Below are positions 1 through 13,841 of a stretch of 64,000 bases of DNA, in pieces. Source of the stretch: Mesaphorura yosii (lineage: Eukaryota > Arthropoda > Collembola > Poduromorpha > Tullbergiidae); the NCBI GenBank assembly GCA_009869945.1, contig WIXG01000115.1, positions 124,001 to 188,000 of the forward strand, given 5' to 3'. Under the pieces are notes generated by a model. The model saw nothing but the letters and a program-made list of their open reading frames with translations. It was not told the origin of the DNA and did not search any database. The translations under genes and the position numbers were made by a program. Within the stretch, counting starts at the first letter, position 1, and the number at the start of each line of letters is the position of its first letter.

Positions 1-3000
1 CTGGACGACTGGAGTCTGGTGCCAAAACGTGTATTTTTCAATATGTGCGTTAAGAGAGTTAAGAGAACGGACTTGCACGGTCATTTTTCTTTTCCTTTTC
101 CTGTGTCCAAACACTACACTTCAGAGCGTTGAACAAAACCAGTCAACTTAAGAAATAAATGGTTCCGGAAATACAAGATTAATAGCAATCCAGGCCTTCT
201 TCGAAGCTTCTCGGCTCAATTTTGGATTCCCTCAATTATGAGACTGCTTGCTTCTTCAACGTCATTTGCTGATAAATACGTTTGCTCCATATAGTCAATA
301 CAAGAAAAAGCTCGGCAGCCGTGCAGTTTGCAGTTCGCAACCTCATAATTTGACATTGAACTTGAATCCATCGTTTCAATCAAACCAAGTACAAAGTCAG
401 CGGGCCGTATTTCAACCGCAGTGCAGCACAGAAACAACGAAAACGCCCAACTTGGCTTGACTTTCAAAGTCTATCTTTGTCTCCAACATTTATAGCCATC
501 CTAGTCCTGGCAGTGGAGGGTGAATGCATTTTTCTGATATATTAAATACATTCTCGTGAAGCTCAGTTGGGTTTCAGCTCAGCACGTTTAACTCCACATT
601 AAATTATTGCCATTGCATTGGTACGCCACAAGCCGAGCCCCGCCAAGCTAACAGACGTGGATTACTACAATACCAAAGAAAATTGAAAAAGAAGACATAA
701 CACAAAACATATGCCTGCTCATTCGAAATACGCACGCATCATGTTCATGTGGCTTCACTCCCACATTAACTCAACATTTAAAAGTGCCATTCCATAACTT
801 ACAGTTATAAAATACAACGATCACGAAATACGAAGCGAACGCACTGCGAGCGTACCCAACTACTTTCTCCCATCCGGTATCATCGCATCTTGTATCATTG
901 TAGCTTAAGATGGCTTATGGCTTTCGTGGTTGTGGTTGTCATGTTCGTGAACAATACAAATAAATACTGCGCTTATGTTCTTTAGAAAATATTAAGCATT
1001 TACTTCCATGTTTCCATTTATACGAGGCGCAGGCGTACGCACTGCTTAGCGTGCGGATGCTCGTACCTCGTTACATTGTCATTTGAGGGTTTAATGCTGC
1101 GTAGTCCTTCGAGCACTTCGACATCGTCGAGTCGACTTTCTCTTATTCCCATTGTGCAAGGAATGGAATGATAAGGCAATGCAATGGGTGAAGGATTATT
1201 CGATGTTCGAATTCGATGTTAGTTTCAGTTGTTCCGTTGCTCGCTGTGCTGGTAGCCTGCGGCGAGAATTTTCTTGGGAGATTCGTACTTGTACAACAAA
1301 TGCAATGCAAGTTTGTGCTATGCGCTTTGTAATGTGTACATTGTACTGATGAAATATGATGGAAAACCGAGGAGAAGCACGAGTATTGGATGTGTTTACT
1401 TTTCGGATTGGATCTTGGATCGCGTCCTCGAGATTATGTAAACCAAGAATATAGAATACTCGGAGTCTGGATATTCGCATTCAATATTTGCATTGCGTGA
1501 TACAAGGCAAGGACGTAGGAAGGTTGCACGCATGGAGCACTCTGTATAGCTTTTTGTAGAAGTCGTAATAATCGAAGAAAACAACAGCAGGGAGGAAGGA
1601 GAAAGGAAAAGAAAGCAGAGTAGAGAACTTGACAATGCTACAAAGAATGAGGAAAAGAGTGAAAGGGAACAAAATATGGAATAAAGATGAAGATGATTAT
1701 GACGAACTCGTCTTCATATTTTTCTACATCATTTCCTATTTCTTTACGTTTTGGCTTGGATAATCCATTGTCTTGCATTCGAATTCGCAGTTCACAGACG
1801 GGAAAGTAATAACGCATGTACACGTTCAAAACCCAAATATGAGAAGACAAATACAGTCTGTTGTCCTGTTGCTACTGCACTGTGGCTGCTTTTGAAAAAT
1901 GACGACGGAATATGAAGAAGACAGAAGATAATGGAAAATGAAGTGCAGTACTTGAGAGCCCTGTGTACCAACTGCGTGTGTAAGAAAGTTGATGGTTTTG
2001 TCGTTACTCGTTCTTAATGCATCCCAACATAACGCAAAGAATATCGTAATGACAAGATTATTTTCGTGCTCCGTCTCGTCTTTCGTGCCATACCGTGCTC
2101 GTGTTACTTGGCAATGATTTAAGATGATTCACTAGGAAAATAAGAGATACATTAACATAATATTAAGAGCACGGAGCATGAGTTCAAATACGCCTGATTA
2201 ATTCAGTCTTGAAGATCGTTACACTCACTGCTCGCGGTACTGGTTAATTTATGAGACAATTATACGATATATTACATGTACACGCCAAGCACACGTTGGA
2301 ATTAGAACCTGAATCATTTGAGTAGTAGAAATGTCCTCGAGACAAGATAATCAGAGTTTAATTATGTAAGGGAGTGATGTACGGAGACGGAGATAGCGAC
2401 AGTCCGACACATAATAATCGTATGCATGCAATATGCAATCATGTGTTAATGTCAGCACATATTTGATTTGACAAGGCAGACGTTCTTCATGAAATTACAT
2501 CGCATACGCTAATAATGATCCTTCTCCATTCGAGCGCATTCTGCCTTACGAACACTTTCTCCAATATGCTTCTTTCATCGTGTACACGAGCTCCGCGTTC
2601 ACGCATTTTGTTGCCTGCAACACAATACTTTGAGGTTCTGTTTAGTTTCATATCCATTGTCATTGTCATTGCCGTACTCGAATTGCCTCAAAAACAAATA
2701 AACCAGCCCCTCGTACGTGTACGTACGCGTGCCATGGCGCGGCACAAGACTTTATCTTTTCTCTGCTTCCAAGACATGCTCATTCGCATTTATTCGTTGC
2801 ACTCACAATTTGCATACATTTTCATAGCTTTCTTTGTGTACTCTCGTCATTATTAGGATTTCTTTGATTGTAAACATACTCATTCGAGCATGGCATTATT
2901 TAGTGCAAGATACGGCCCCAGTCGTTAGTCTGCTCGTTATTATCGTCTGAAAATTGTCTCCCCGCCCGCTGACTGCTTTCTCGTTTTTCCTTCATTTCAT

Positions 3001-5470
3001 TTCTGTCTTGTCTCTGTGTCTTGTCTTGTCATTGATTAGCATAAACAAATAAAACAGCAACACAACGTGATCAATAAAGTGCATGCAGACAGAAAGTGAA
3101 AGTAGAAGAGATCCATGTTTGCTTTGCGGTTCCCCATATGCAATTCTCTAGGCGCTATTCGTGTATCGTGAAGTGTATGTTTAATTAATTATTGAGGCTG
3201 GGAGCAGAAACCACTTCAACCGAGTCTCAACCCTCCTGCGTTAATTAATAAGGCAGGGTAAGCACAGGCGTTCACATTCTTGATTAACTCTGTTTTCGAT
3301 TTACACAATCGCAAGCAATGGATTCCGCCTGGTACAAAGAAAGAGCGCGGACCATGTAACAAATTGGAGAAAATCTGTCATTCAACCGGGAAACCGGAAA
3401 GGCCAAGCTTATGATTGCCGTCTCCGGATACTGGCTGGGTTATAGCTATAAATGCTCAATTCCTCAAATTCGGACAGCAACACGGTATTACAAAACCAAT
3501 AACCAGGCGTAATTCCAAGGAGCTCAACGTTAAGCTTCTTGTCCTTGTCCAGACTTCCGTTCCGTTCTCCTTCCGTGCCTGGTAAATTGGCTGCCGTATC
3601 ATGCTATATCAACGGAGCCCAGGCAAGTTTTGCAAGGAGGGTTGACAATGGCATTGGAAATACGAAATAGAATTCTCTCTGCAGAGGCAATGGCAATGGC
3701 TCTTATTATCAACTCTATGTGGCCCGTCTATCCGTCCATCCATCCGTGCCATTAATTCTATTCCATTCCAAGTCCAAGTCCAAGTCCACGTCCAACTCAA
3801 ACTAAACGCAAAGGGCAAAATGCATTCGAACTTTCTCCCCTTCTTCGAACTGAACTTCAACTCCAACGTGAACCATCTTTCTGCTATTCCTCATGAATTC
3901 ACACTATACTGCGATACGTTCGCCACTCGCAATGGAAATACGACTAGTTAGCAATGAGAATGGTGTAGTGTGGCGTGGAGAAAAGTATAAAAATATATTA
4001 AAATAGAAAAATCTATAAAATACACACAAAGGCCAGCATGAAACGCTCTAACAGCGCAGTGAAAGTGGAAGATAGGGCGAACACGGACGTCTAACATGAG
4101 TATTGCATTTACCGTACGCACGCTTACGCTGCTGCTGCAGTGGCTGCTGTTTTACTTTTCTCACATGAATGATCATCAAGCACTCGAGCGATATGCCATG
4201 GCAGGCAACGCCACGCCGCTATTTTTACTTTACTTTTCCAAGGGCAGACGAAAAACTTCACCGTGCCATACCATGCTTTAGATTTGACCCTAACTTCGAC
4301 CAGCATTGATGAAGGTACTTGTATTATTAGACCGACAAGGTACACCGTGTGGTAGGCGAAAAGTGGATGAGCAGAGTCAAAGCAACCGACCACGGCTACC
4401 CTCACAATGGCAATGGCAAGATGCACGTGATTGTGATTTGATTCGAAGAAGGTGCAATGCAGTGCTGCAAGATTCGGAGAAATGCCCATTGAAAAATTGG
4501 AGAGAAAGCAGGAAACCGAAACCGGAGCGGCGCGGAAGAGAAAAGTGAGAAAAATCTTACTCCCACGTTACGCCACGCCAACTGCTACAAGAAGCAAGGC
4601 AAGGCAAAGGAGAATGCCGCTGCCGAAAATGACAAAGGGAATATTAGAAGAATCACATTCACTTCGCATCATAGTGCTAGTAAAAATAGTGCGTACGCGT
4701 ACGGTAAATGGAAAGAAGCGGAGGAGAAAGTGACGGTGAAAGCAAACCAGCACCGACGCGCGCTCTAATAATATAAAAATTGGCATCAAGTTAGCATTGC
4801 CTTGTACTGCATTGTGGAGAGTAAAAGTGTATGAAGCACTTAACGACAGCGACGCAATGGCCCTGCCAAAGGAAAGGCAATGTGTGGGTACGCATATGAG
4901 TATTGACACTCTTCTCGTACGCGTACTAATAATGTCTTATGATACCTGATATACTCATCGATTCAAGTGGAAGGCTATTGTCATCCATATCCACTTTCCA
5001 CAAAAAGTGCGTGCTTTGTACGTTTAAGCGTAAGCATAAGGCAACGCAGATGATGGCGAGTTTTTTTTACAATATTCATGTTCACATACGCGTCGTCAGA
5101 AAAATTGAAACTAAATATCGTCAACCGAGCTGTGTTGTACAATACGCCCAGGTTTATTTCCCTTGCTTTCACTCGCGAATGAATTCAGAACACGGACGCG
5201 AACACACGCATAAAAGCCAGCACGAAATGCATGGAGAGAAGAGTTTACTTATGTGCCTGTGTGCATTTACCGTGAAAATATAACTTTAGACTTTCATTCT
5301 CATCTTCACTTTTTATACAAAGTACAATTTTGCAGATAGTAATCATTTATGATCATTATCATGATCACAACGTGCGAGGAAATATTTTCGCCTTTCGTGA
5401 ACAAAAAAATGTGTGCACTGTGACTTACTACTCGAAGTTTTGGCTCAACCAATCACAATTTGTTACCGTT
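1..5470. other. Long non-coding stretch, no gene recognised
   Basis: About 5.5 kb with only short, overlapping ORFs on both strands. None shows a family motif, a signal peptide or a coherent chain of splice sites. The base composition looks like that of introns elsewhere in the window. It may hold distal regulatory sequence or 3' exons of the minus-strand gene to its right, but nothing visible proves either. Confidence 0.5.
3768..3791. repeat. Short (CCAAGT)n hexanucleotide microsatellite
   Basis: Three exact CCAAGT units followed by one variant unit (CCACGT). It lies in non-coding DNA. Confidence 0.8.
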
Positions 5471-5476
5471 TACAGT

Positions 5477-7933
5477 TTAGCATGAGGGAATGAAGTTTGA
5501 GTGGTCTAACCTCAGAATGCCTGCAGGAAACGAGCGATGATTGTCTTGCTGTCCTTGACCCTGTTGGTTATGGTTCTGATTATGTGCAGAAGCCGAGGAT
5601 TTCAAATGCGGGAGGAGGAGTCCATGATGGTGCGAATGTGACGAGGACAAGTATGGGCTATTGTTGTGATGCGAGTTGCTGTTGTAATTGCTGCTTCCAC
5701 TTCCAGCCGGACCCGAAGGATGTGTGATCGGTGTGCTCATAAAATTACCCCCAGCACTGTTACTGTTGTATGGCTGCGAAAATTGGCGCCCGGAGAGTAA
5801 ATGTCTTTTGGGGAACATTTGGTGGCTTGGCAGCTCGCCGTAGTCAAACGAAGACTGCTGCTGGCCGCCGTGGCCACCGCCGCCATGACCGTGGCCATGA
5901 TGCGATGAATTATTGTATCGTCCTTGCCTCTCATTACCAAAGAGCAGTCCACCTCCGCCGCCACTGAAACGATTGCTATTACTGTATTTCTTGCTAATCA
6001 TCATTAGTCGACTATTGTTACTGTTATGATTGGATGACGAGGAGTGGGAACTGCTGTGATGATGGTTCAGCCATTCAGCACCAGTTTCAAGATCAGTGGT
6101 TCCGTACGGAGACTCGCAGCCGGGGATGAGCCCGCGGTATTTTTTGTTCTCCTGCAGTTTTTGGTGTTGGGAATTTGGGTGGCGATGTAGGCTGATCGGG
6201 GATGCGGCCGCGGCCAAGCTGGTTGACCCCAGCGCGGCGAGCCCACGATGCGACGACGACTGATGGCCTCCGCCACGTGAAGGTGACGGCACCGCCAAGT
6301 AATTGTTAAAAATTTGCCCGCCTCCGCCACCGGTGCCTGTGGAGCTCAGTTGAAACGAATTGTCTTCCACCGCGTACTTTTGCCGTACAAGCCTTTCTCT
6401 TCTGTTGCTCATGCCGTTGCTCTGCTTTCTGCTGCTCGGATGATGGTGGCTGCTGCTTCCATCGCTGTTGCTATTACTGTTGTTATTAGGATTTCCATTC
6501 CCACCACCATTCCGTTTGCTGTACGAGCTGTACGAATGTGCAGGAGATGAAATGTTGTACGTCAAGTTAGGGTCCATTAAACTTTCATTGCGAAAAATCG
6601 AAACAATTCCTTGCTGCTGCTGCTGGGAGCCCGTCTGGCGTGAAGTGCTCGTCCCGCTTCCATTGCCATTCCCACCGCCCATGTTTTTGGAACTTTGATT
6701 GGAATGATTCGAGTTGCTGCCAGGATCGCCGTCAAAGCTGAGACTTTCTCTGCCGCTGTCAACCCACGAAGATCTCGAAGGTGGTCCGCCGCCACCGCCT
6801 CCGTTGCCATTTCCACTGCCGCTTCCGCCGCTGCTCAAGAAATCTGTAACGTTAAGAAAATCTCCGGCCGTAACATGCTGATGCGCCGACGAAGAAGAAG
6901 ATTGTCTGATGGGCGTGAGCTGCTGGAGCTGCTGTGCAAATTGCTGGTTGAATTGCTGGCGATTTACATTTGTACTATTCGTTTCGCCAAAGTAGGAACC
7001 GCTTGGATGAAGTATTAAATGCTCAGCGGACGAGTGGAGTGGATGCTGCATAAAAAGCCCACCGCTGCTGCTAACTAATGATGATGAGGGTTCAAATCCG
7101 ACGCTATGGGTTCTAGGAACATTTTCATAAAGTCTTGTTTCACGGGTTGCGAGCTGTGATGAGACTGAGAAAGGTGGCAAGTGGTGGAGCGGGAGATGGC
7201 GAGGTGGTTCGTGGTGCGTGTGCGGAAGATGAAGCCTGTCGTCAGCATCGTCGTCTTCTAATGGGTACTCTGCGTCGTGCAGCTGCTGTGTGTAAGAATC
7301 CATATCTCTAGCATAACCAAACTTACGCCTTAATTGACTCAAATCTGGACTATCGTCCAGCGCCGGGCTTGATGAGTCAAACGGGGAGCTCTGAATGACA
7401 TCATCTTCGACTGTCCATGTGGACATGTCTTTGTACTCGACTCGACTGCTCGGTCTGACGTCACTCCCACTGCCACTATCTTCATTGTCTTCGAGCACTG
7501 ACAAAATAGCCTTAGCCTTACTCTTATCAGTGTTTCTACCAGCTTTGCCTGCGTCCTTTGTCTTTAGCTCTGGCCGCACTTTGCCGTCTCCTTTCGATTT
7601 CGATTCATCTTCTTCCTCCTCACTGTCATTGTCGTCATGATTGTCCGATTCAATTGTCTCCTTTGCTTTCTGATCGATTGTCTTCTTGTTCTGACTTTCT
7701 TCGGCCTTCTGATCACTTGACTTCCCACTCAACTTTTTACTGTCACCATATTTTTCAATGTCACTGTTCTTGTAATAGTATGCAATGCTCTCCTTTGAGT
7801 CATCTTTCAAATCCAACCCTTGCCCCACTCCAATAATCAGTTCACTCCGCTCACTTTTCCTGGCACTGCCACTAGCATTAGCACTGCTGCTACATTCCTT
7901 TTCGAGATTGTCCATGGAGCCTTTCTTCTCCAT
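5477..7933 (-). CDS. Large low-complexity, probably disordered protein (818 aa), function unknown
   Basis: A single 2.46-kb open frame starts at an ATG and ends in TAA, far longer than chance allows. Residues about 45-145 are rich in Lys, Glu and Asp. The rest is dominated by Ser, Asn, Gly, His and Gln runs. Several non-repetitive islands look conserved: around residues 165-228 (STWTVEDDVIQSSPFD, LRRKFGYARDMDSY), 262-282 (TRLYENVPRTHSVGF) and about 597-625 (KYRGLIPGCESPYGTT). There is no signal peptide or membrane segment, so it is probably intracellular. A weak donor (CTGAG/GTTAGA, near 5505) lies just before the stop, so the true C-terminus may sit in a further exon to the left. I do not recognise the family. 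A scaffold or regulatory role would be a guess. Confidence 0.7.
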   Translation of the reverse strand: MEKKGSMDNLEKECSSSANASGSARKSERSELIIGVGQGLDLKDDSKESIAYYYKNSDIEKYGDSKKLSGKSSDQKAEESQNKKTIDQKAKETIESDNHDDNDSEEEEDESKSKGDGKVRPELKTKDAGKAGRNTDKSKAKAILSVLEDNEDSGSGSDVRPSSRVEYKDMSTWTVEDDVIQSSPFDSSSPALDDSPDLSQLRRKFGYARDMDSYTQQLHDAEYPLEDDDADDRLHLPHTHHEPPRHLPLHHLPPFSVSSQLATRETRLYENVPRTHSVGFEPSSSLVSSSGGLFMQHPLHSSAEHLILHPSGSYFGETNSTNVNRQQFNQQFAQQLQQLTPIRQSSSSSAHQHVTAGDFLNVTDFLSSGGSGSGNGNGGGGGGPPSRSSWVDSGRESLSFDGDPGSNSNHSNQSSKNMGGGNGNGSGTSTSRQTGSQQQQQGIVSIFRNESLMDPNLTYNISSPAHSYSSYSKRNGGGNGNPNNNSNSNSDGSSSHHHPSSRKQSNGMSNRRERLVRQKYAVEDNSFQLSSTGTGGGGGQIFNNYLAVPSPSRGGGHQSSSHRGLAALGSTSLAAAASPISLHRHPNSQHQKLQENKKYRGLIPGCESPYGTTDLETGAEWLNHHHSSSHSSSSNHNSNNSRLMMISKKYSNSNRFSGGGGGLLFGNERQGRYNNSSHHGHGHGGGGHGGQQQSSFDYGELPSHQMFPKRHLLSGRQFSQPYNSNSAGGNFMSTPITHPSGPAGSGSSNYNSNSHHNNSPYLSSSHSHHHGLLLPHLKSSASAHNQNHNQQGQGQQDNHRSFPAGILRLDHSNFIPSC

Positions 7934-10900
7934 ACTCTGCGACCAGCGACTACATTATTCTAGTTACGGAACGTAAAACAACGTGTTCAGATTGGAAATT
8001 TGGCACAAAAGCGTGTTAACTTAAAATCGAGCTCATATTTCTATACCTCAAAATCTCAATTGAACACTTATACCTTGTTAAAAGCAATCGAGACTCGCGA
8101 GACAAGTGAACCTTTCTCTGTCGCGTCCTTGTCAGTGCTCTAGTCAAAAGCTCTGCGACGCGTAGGCCGCACTGATTTGTAATTTTTCAAGGCGACACAG
8201 ACCAGAGCCACAGCACAGCACTGTGCGCTGACGGCTGGAAAACTACTGCCATTCCACACCGAGACGAGGACAAGTAACGACTGTTGCTGTACTGCACTGA
8301 AGTGAACTGTTGAACCGTCTCCAGTTTATTACGGAACGAGAACGGGAACAATGTTACACGAGCGGTCGGGTCGGTACGACGATGATGACGTACAAAGTAA
8401 GAGCCAAGTGAAAGAAGAACTCGGCACCGCTCCTGGGAAAGCAAAAGCGAGGCTTGAACTTGCACCGAAGCAGTAGTGAGAAGAAGCCCTGCATGGGTTC
8501 CAGTTCTAGAAAGTTGGAGTGGAACAACAAAGTCAGAGGCATTTGTACAAGCGGCTCGTGGAAATGAGATCCAGCTCCAAGATGCTATTCAATACTTCTG
8601 GCTGCTGCTGTGCAGGTCGATGGCAACTCTTTTTACTGACTCTGGAGCATCGTATGAAATTCAACCTGACACCGTGCATGCACGAAGTACACGTACGCTT
8701 GGCTACGGCACTTGTAAGTCCACGGCTGCCATACTCGTGGGTTCTTGCTTTTGTGTGTCCGTAAAATCGGAACACGTGTATGGGGCCCATGAACCAGAGG
8801 CGGCACACGATTCAAAGCTGAGGAGAAAGCTGCGTTGCACGGCTGCAGCATCTCAAGTTTAGCCTTGGCTTTCATTTCTCGTGTTATTTACTTGTGTTGC
8901 TTCTGTTTTCTCTTCCCAGTATCTTGGCTCTGTGTTCGGTTCACGGAAATTGATTGGTGATTCAGACATTGTAGAGGACAGGTAAGGTAATTGTGGACAG
9001 AAAAACGCTCCACCTTGCTCAAATAACCTCGAAATCGAGGCAATTAAAATGTTGAATGGCACTGACTTTTACCTTAAGCATTTGCGGCAGAAACCAAGTG
9101 TAAGTATGAACACGTGTTTGGATTAACTTTTACCACATCAATCGGACATGAAGTCTGACCAAAACAGATGTCACATGTTTTGGTTTACCATTTCAAAAGA
9201 TTATTTGCGTGACCTGGAAATCTGTCTAATCTGTTCAATTTCGCTTGTACTTAGCACAGCAATGACGAATGGTGCGCATACGTATTTTCATTCCCCATTT
9301 GTATCGGTGTAAATAAATGCCAGTCCCAGTAAAGTGGGACAAAAATAATTGATATTTGATGTGATTTGTGGTCGTTTGTCAAACTTCAGCAAAATGCACA
9401 ACCACAACTCAATAGCAAACAGCTTCTGGTCAGCTGCCATAAAATATGGGATTTAAATTAAATTATAAAGACTGACCGGACCACGACGGAAAGGAAATGA
9501 ATGCAAAGGGCAAAATCAAATAGCAAACAAGACGTGTTCGCTTTTCATTGTATAACGATAACGAACTATTGCAAGGTCCATTTGAGTCTGTCGTCATGAA
9601 TGAATGACCAAAGCCTTAAATCTTATTTTTCTGCTAATGCGGAGGTCCAAGTGCCCGTACGGCCAGTAGAATAAAAAACCATGCATGACATTTAATAGCC
9701 CATTATATTTTGATGAATGAGGCATTCGTAGAGAAGGAAGGAGGTCTACGAGCAATTTAGAGCCGACGGTACAGAAAAAGTTCAAAAGCTACTATGAAAT
9801 ATATGTAGAAGAAGGAACGGCACGGTGAGAGCAGAATTGTAGAACGAATTCATTTGTGCAAAGAACATTTCTGGACTGTTAACCCTTTGAATCCATAATA
9901 AAAGAATGTAATCTCCTCGTGCTTTCTGTTTTTCCCTGTGCGTAGGTTGCTTTTCATACATTCGTTTCGAAATTATGATTCGCTAGAAATACGGCCATTA
10001 TGATTCATCAAACATGCCTTCCAGCAGGTAATCATCTCAATTTCATTTGATAATGAACAAGATAATAATAAATGTGAACGTGACCTTTCTTATTCATCTT
10101 CATTGACCTTAACACAAGTTTCATGCCGTAATTCAAAAAGCGAAGCGAACTGAGTCGTGTGTGAAGCAAGAAGCAATGAAAGCTTCATTATGGAGGCAAT
10201 TTCATCGTTGTGGATGCATTATTTAGTCTCGCTGCTGCTACGCATTGCATCCAGATTCATGAATCATGAAAAATGTGAACTGATTATCGTATATTTCCTC
10301 CAAAACAGGAATGCGAGTGCTTTATTGCCATCAACTATCACAATGATAGATCGACAGAACATGATAGGCCAGATACGATAGGCATATCTAAATGTGCGTT
10401 TGTGCTGTGCACGTGCTCGTTTATTGATCAAACATAATTATAAATAGAACATCAACAAAAACTCAAATGCAAATTGCTCAAAATGCATGAAAAAGCAGCG
10501 TTGAATCCGAGCCTTGTTCTCTGAATTCCTTTCCTTGCTGTCTGTTACTGAATACCAAACGTATGCACGCAGCATTTTCTCCTCGTTGAACTGGTGACGT
10601 GAACTGGAAGAAATCAATGCACTTAATTTCTTTTCATCGCAGTTCAGAGATTGAAGATAACAATACAGAGAGGTGTGAGTATGAGCTGAGAGGCAACGCC
10701 CCGGAAGGCATTAGCGAACAAAAGAAATGTGGGACTCGAGCCTTGCTTGGAATTTTGCGTAGATTTGGTTCGGTTCGAATTTATGTGCGAAAATAAAATG
10801 TGACGCGGCCGTTCGCGTTCCAATCATGACAAACTCTGCAAAGCAAGAGGCCGAAACCGCATAGAAAAAGATAAAGTGTGTTAATGACGTGTCTCTGCCT

Positions 10901-13841
10901 TAGCCGTCATATAAATTGCATAGATTAAAGCCGACTGCTGGCGCGAATCGGAGAAACGCGAGTTGCGAATGCTATCCTTTCAAAATATTACATTGTCTAT
11001 CTTACTCTCCAGGGAGTCTGCATTAATAAACTAAATTCACGGAGCAATGGCAAATGCAACACAATGGCCGCTCCTCTGCCGTTACTTAGCGTAATAATGT
11101 CTATTTTTGCACACAAACAATTCAGACTCAGGACTCATCTCATTACTCGGGATTTGTAGCGTAAATTTTTCAAATGAGGTGAAAGCACGGAGAGAAAGTG
11201 TGAAAAAGCTCATTAAGAAAGTGAAAAGTAAGTTATTTTAAATTCCTGCGTATTTTTGCATAATCTTTCTACGTAAAACAGTGCTGGCGCGGATACGCAG
11301 TGCTATTACAATGAGAAATGCGAGCAAGAGAGCATCGGACGTGCTTAAGCAGCAAAATTCCATGTTGCGAACATTTTAATATCTGAAACTTTGTGAAAGT
11401 AGGTTAAAATAATGCTGCGTCTATGAAAGTATAAAGTTGTAGCAACTTCCGTGCTTTTACTTCTGCCTTGTGCCGGCCTGGCTCAACTGTCTTACTTTCG
11501 TACTGCTTACAACTTCCTTTATTATTGAAATGAATGCCGACGTACCTTAAAGCCGGGTAGCAGAGAAAAGTCAGTCAGCCTCACTGTCGGCTTAATGCGG
11601 GCTTTAGTTCAATGTGCGTATATTTTAGTTTTTGTTATTATTTAATTTTCCGTGGTTCTTATCTACACCAGGCCGTCCACGTCCAACTTTTCTTGACTTT
11701 ACTTTCGCCTTCATCTTTATTAACCTGAGAAAAGTTTCCTCGTGTGCTCGTGTTTAATGGAAAGGTAAATAACCGCAAATTCAACCGCATGTTTCTCTGC
11801 TCCTGTCTCGTACGGAACGGGTTATCTAAATAGCTCGCTCACGCTAACGTGTCACGCACAAAGCCAATTAGACGCACTCATTTGCATTGCATTTATGCAG
11901 ACCTCACATCAGTCAGTCAAACGTCAGATTTTCGTCTCGGCTGGCCTTGCCTTTGTGTTCTTACTTACACAAGTTGCGAAGCCAAATTTTGACTTTATTC
12001 ACACGCTTTCCCGAATTCTGAAGATTAGATTGTGAGCTCTAGATCAGGCATTAACTTTCACTTTCTTTCGGCCAACTTTTGCGGTTCGCCTTCCCACGCT
12101 TTCTGATGCCACGTTAATTTTAATGCACGCCATAAAAAATTCATAAGAAAAGTTGCTAGTTGGTAAAATGCAAAGTGTCACGCTGAATGCCGAATGCTGA
12201 TCTTAAAATATAATGGAACACAAACACGGGTCCATAATAATATGTACAATCTTCGCAACATTCGAAAGTGTAAACTTCAGGCAGGCAGGCAGGCAGTCGC
12301 ATCATGAGCTGGAGCCATAATTTTGGTACAAGTAAAATGGATCCAATTTGTTCTACTCTAGTTACGTTCTTGAATATGAAACTTTCTCTTCTGCTGTTGC
12401 TGCCGCGAATCGCACTTCGCATTCGTAGCCTCATACCGAAGCGGGCGAGATAAACATTTCGTAATTCGATATAAAATTACAGGAGGAGTAGTCAAGAGGC
12501 AAACAACAACAATGATGGTGACAATGACAGTGGGATGTAAAATTATTTTATGCGAGCACTTATTTTAAAATATGCAAATACATTTTTCGGTATAAAGTTT
12601 ACGATTCCCTCCACAGCAGCAGTATCTCGAGGATCGAATTTCCGAGCTTCGAAGGTAATCTCAATAGTAATAGGCCAATGTTCACAACGTCATCATCGTA
12701 TTAAGTGCAGCATTTTCTTAAGCACACTTGGGCACTTGCTGTAGGGGATTACTTTCGGCGTTCCGGCTTCACTCTACACGTCATGGCGCTCGAGTACATA
12801 AAATACGAGTTTATTATTCTCAAGAATGGGAGGCAAATGATTAAAAGCAGTGCGGGCTGGAACTTGGACTTGGAGACATTGTTCAAAAAAATTCCCCTAA
12901 AATTAATCTTGAAACTTGTGACTTGTCTCCCAAACAAATGCCATAAATTACAGAATGAAGTGAATTGCATTATTTTATGCGACTGTCTCCTGTCCGGGGA
13001 ATCCCTGCGCCTTGCGCCACGTTCTGTGGCTGACAGGAGTGCATTGCATCATCTCACGTTCTGAACATGGTGGTGCCAGCAAAGGAAGTGGAAAGTTTTG
13101 CCTGGTGGTCATTCCATGACTCGAACGTTGGCATTCGAAAACCATCCATGGGTAAGCGTAATCGCAGACGCCAATTTCATTGGATGCGCAATGAATACTC
13201 ATAAACGTAATTAATGAAGATGAGTCATCAACCTTCAACCTTTGCCGATCTGAATCCACGTGTGGATGGTGGATTAATGGATTTTTAATTAAACGGTTGT
13301 AATTACGAGTCATTAGGGTATTCTTTCGACAGTAAACACATTAGCGTACGATTCCATTTACTACATTGCGCATTTGTTGAGCGCACGAGCGGGTTTATAC
13401 AGAGAGCAGATGGAGTAAAAACTGGTCAAACCAGATTCGATTCTCATTAACGACCAGATTCATGTTCCTGTGGAATTCTCAGAAATTCGTAGATATCGCG
13501 AGATAGCGACACATTTAGCAAGACGTGAACGTGACCATTGCCACGCTTATTCACCTGCAACGCAGGCTTTTCAGTATGAATGTGAGTTGGTGGAGTTTAT
13601 AACTTCAGAAGATAACTTGTAACACCGCAGCAAATTTATTTCCTTTTGCAACGCAGCAGGAAGAACAATATTTTTTTACTTCGTTCTAAGTCGTGATTCA
13701 CCTTAGAATTTAGAAAAACAGTGATTCAGCCATTCATTCAATTACCACTTGTTGTGATTGTTCCTATTCTAAAAAGGTTATATCTACATGCAGCTTCATT
13801 TAGTATTTTATCAGCAGTTGTACAGTTAACAAGCGCTCAAA
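7934..13841. other. Intergenic stretch, no certain gene
   Basis: About 5.9 kb without a supportable gene. The part next to 7933 is presumably promoter and 5' UTR of the minus-strand 818-aa gene. A possible plus-strand exon at 13037-13151 has an acceptor-like TGACAG before it, 38 open codons and a GTAAGC donor, but no partner exon was found. Another splice-like pair at about 8921-8981 (strong pyrimidine tract, GTAAGG donor) is also isolated. Both are short enough to be open by chance. Confidence 0.4.
12280..12295. repeat. Short (GGCA)4 microsatellite
   Basis: Four exact GGCA units in non-coding DNA. Confidence 0.7.

Noticed and set aside
8921-9110. Splice-bounded open segments on the plus strand (YLGSVFGSRKLIGDSDI and MLNGTDFYLKHLRQKPS)
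   Set aside because: Each is short enough to be open by chance. The gap between them is too small for an intron, and their phases clash.
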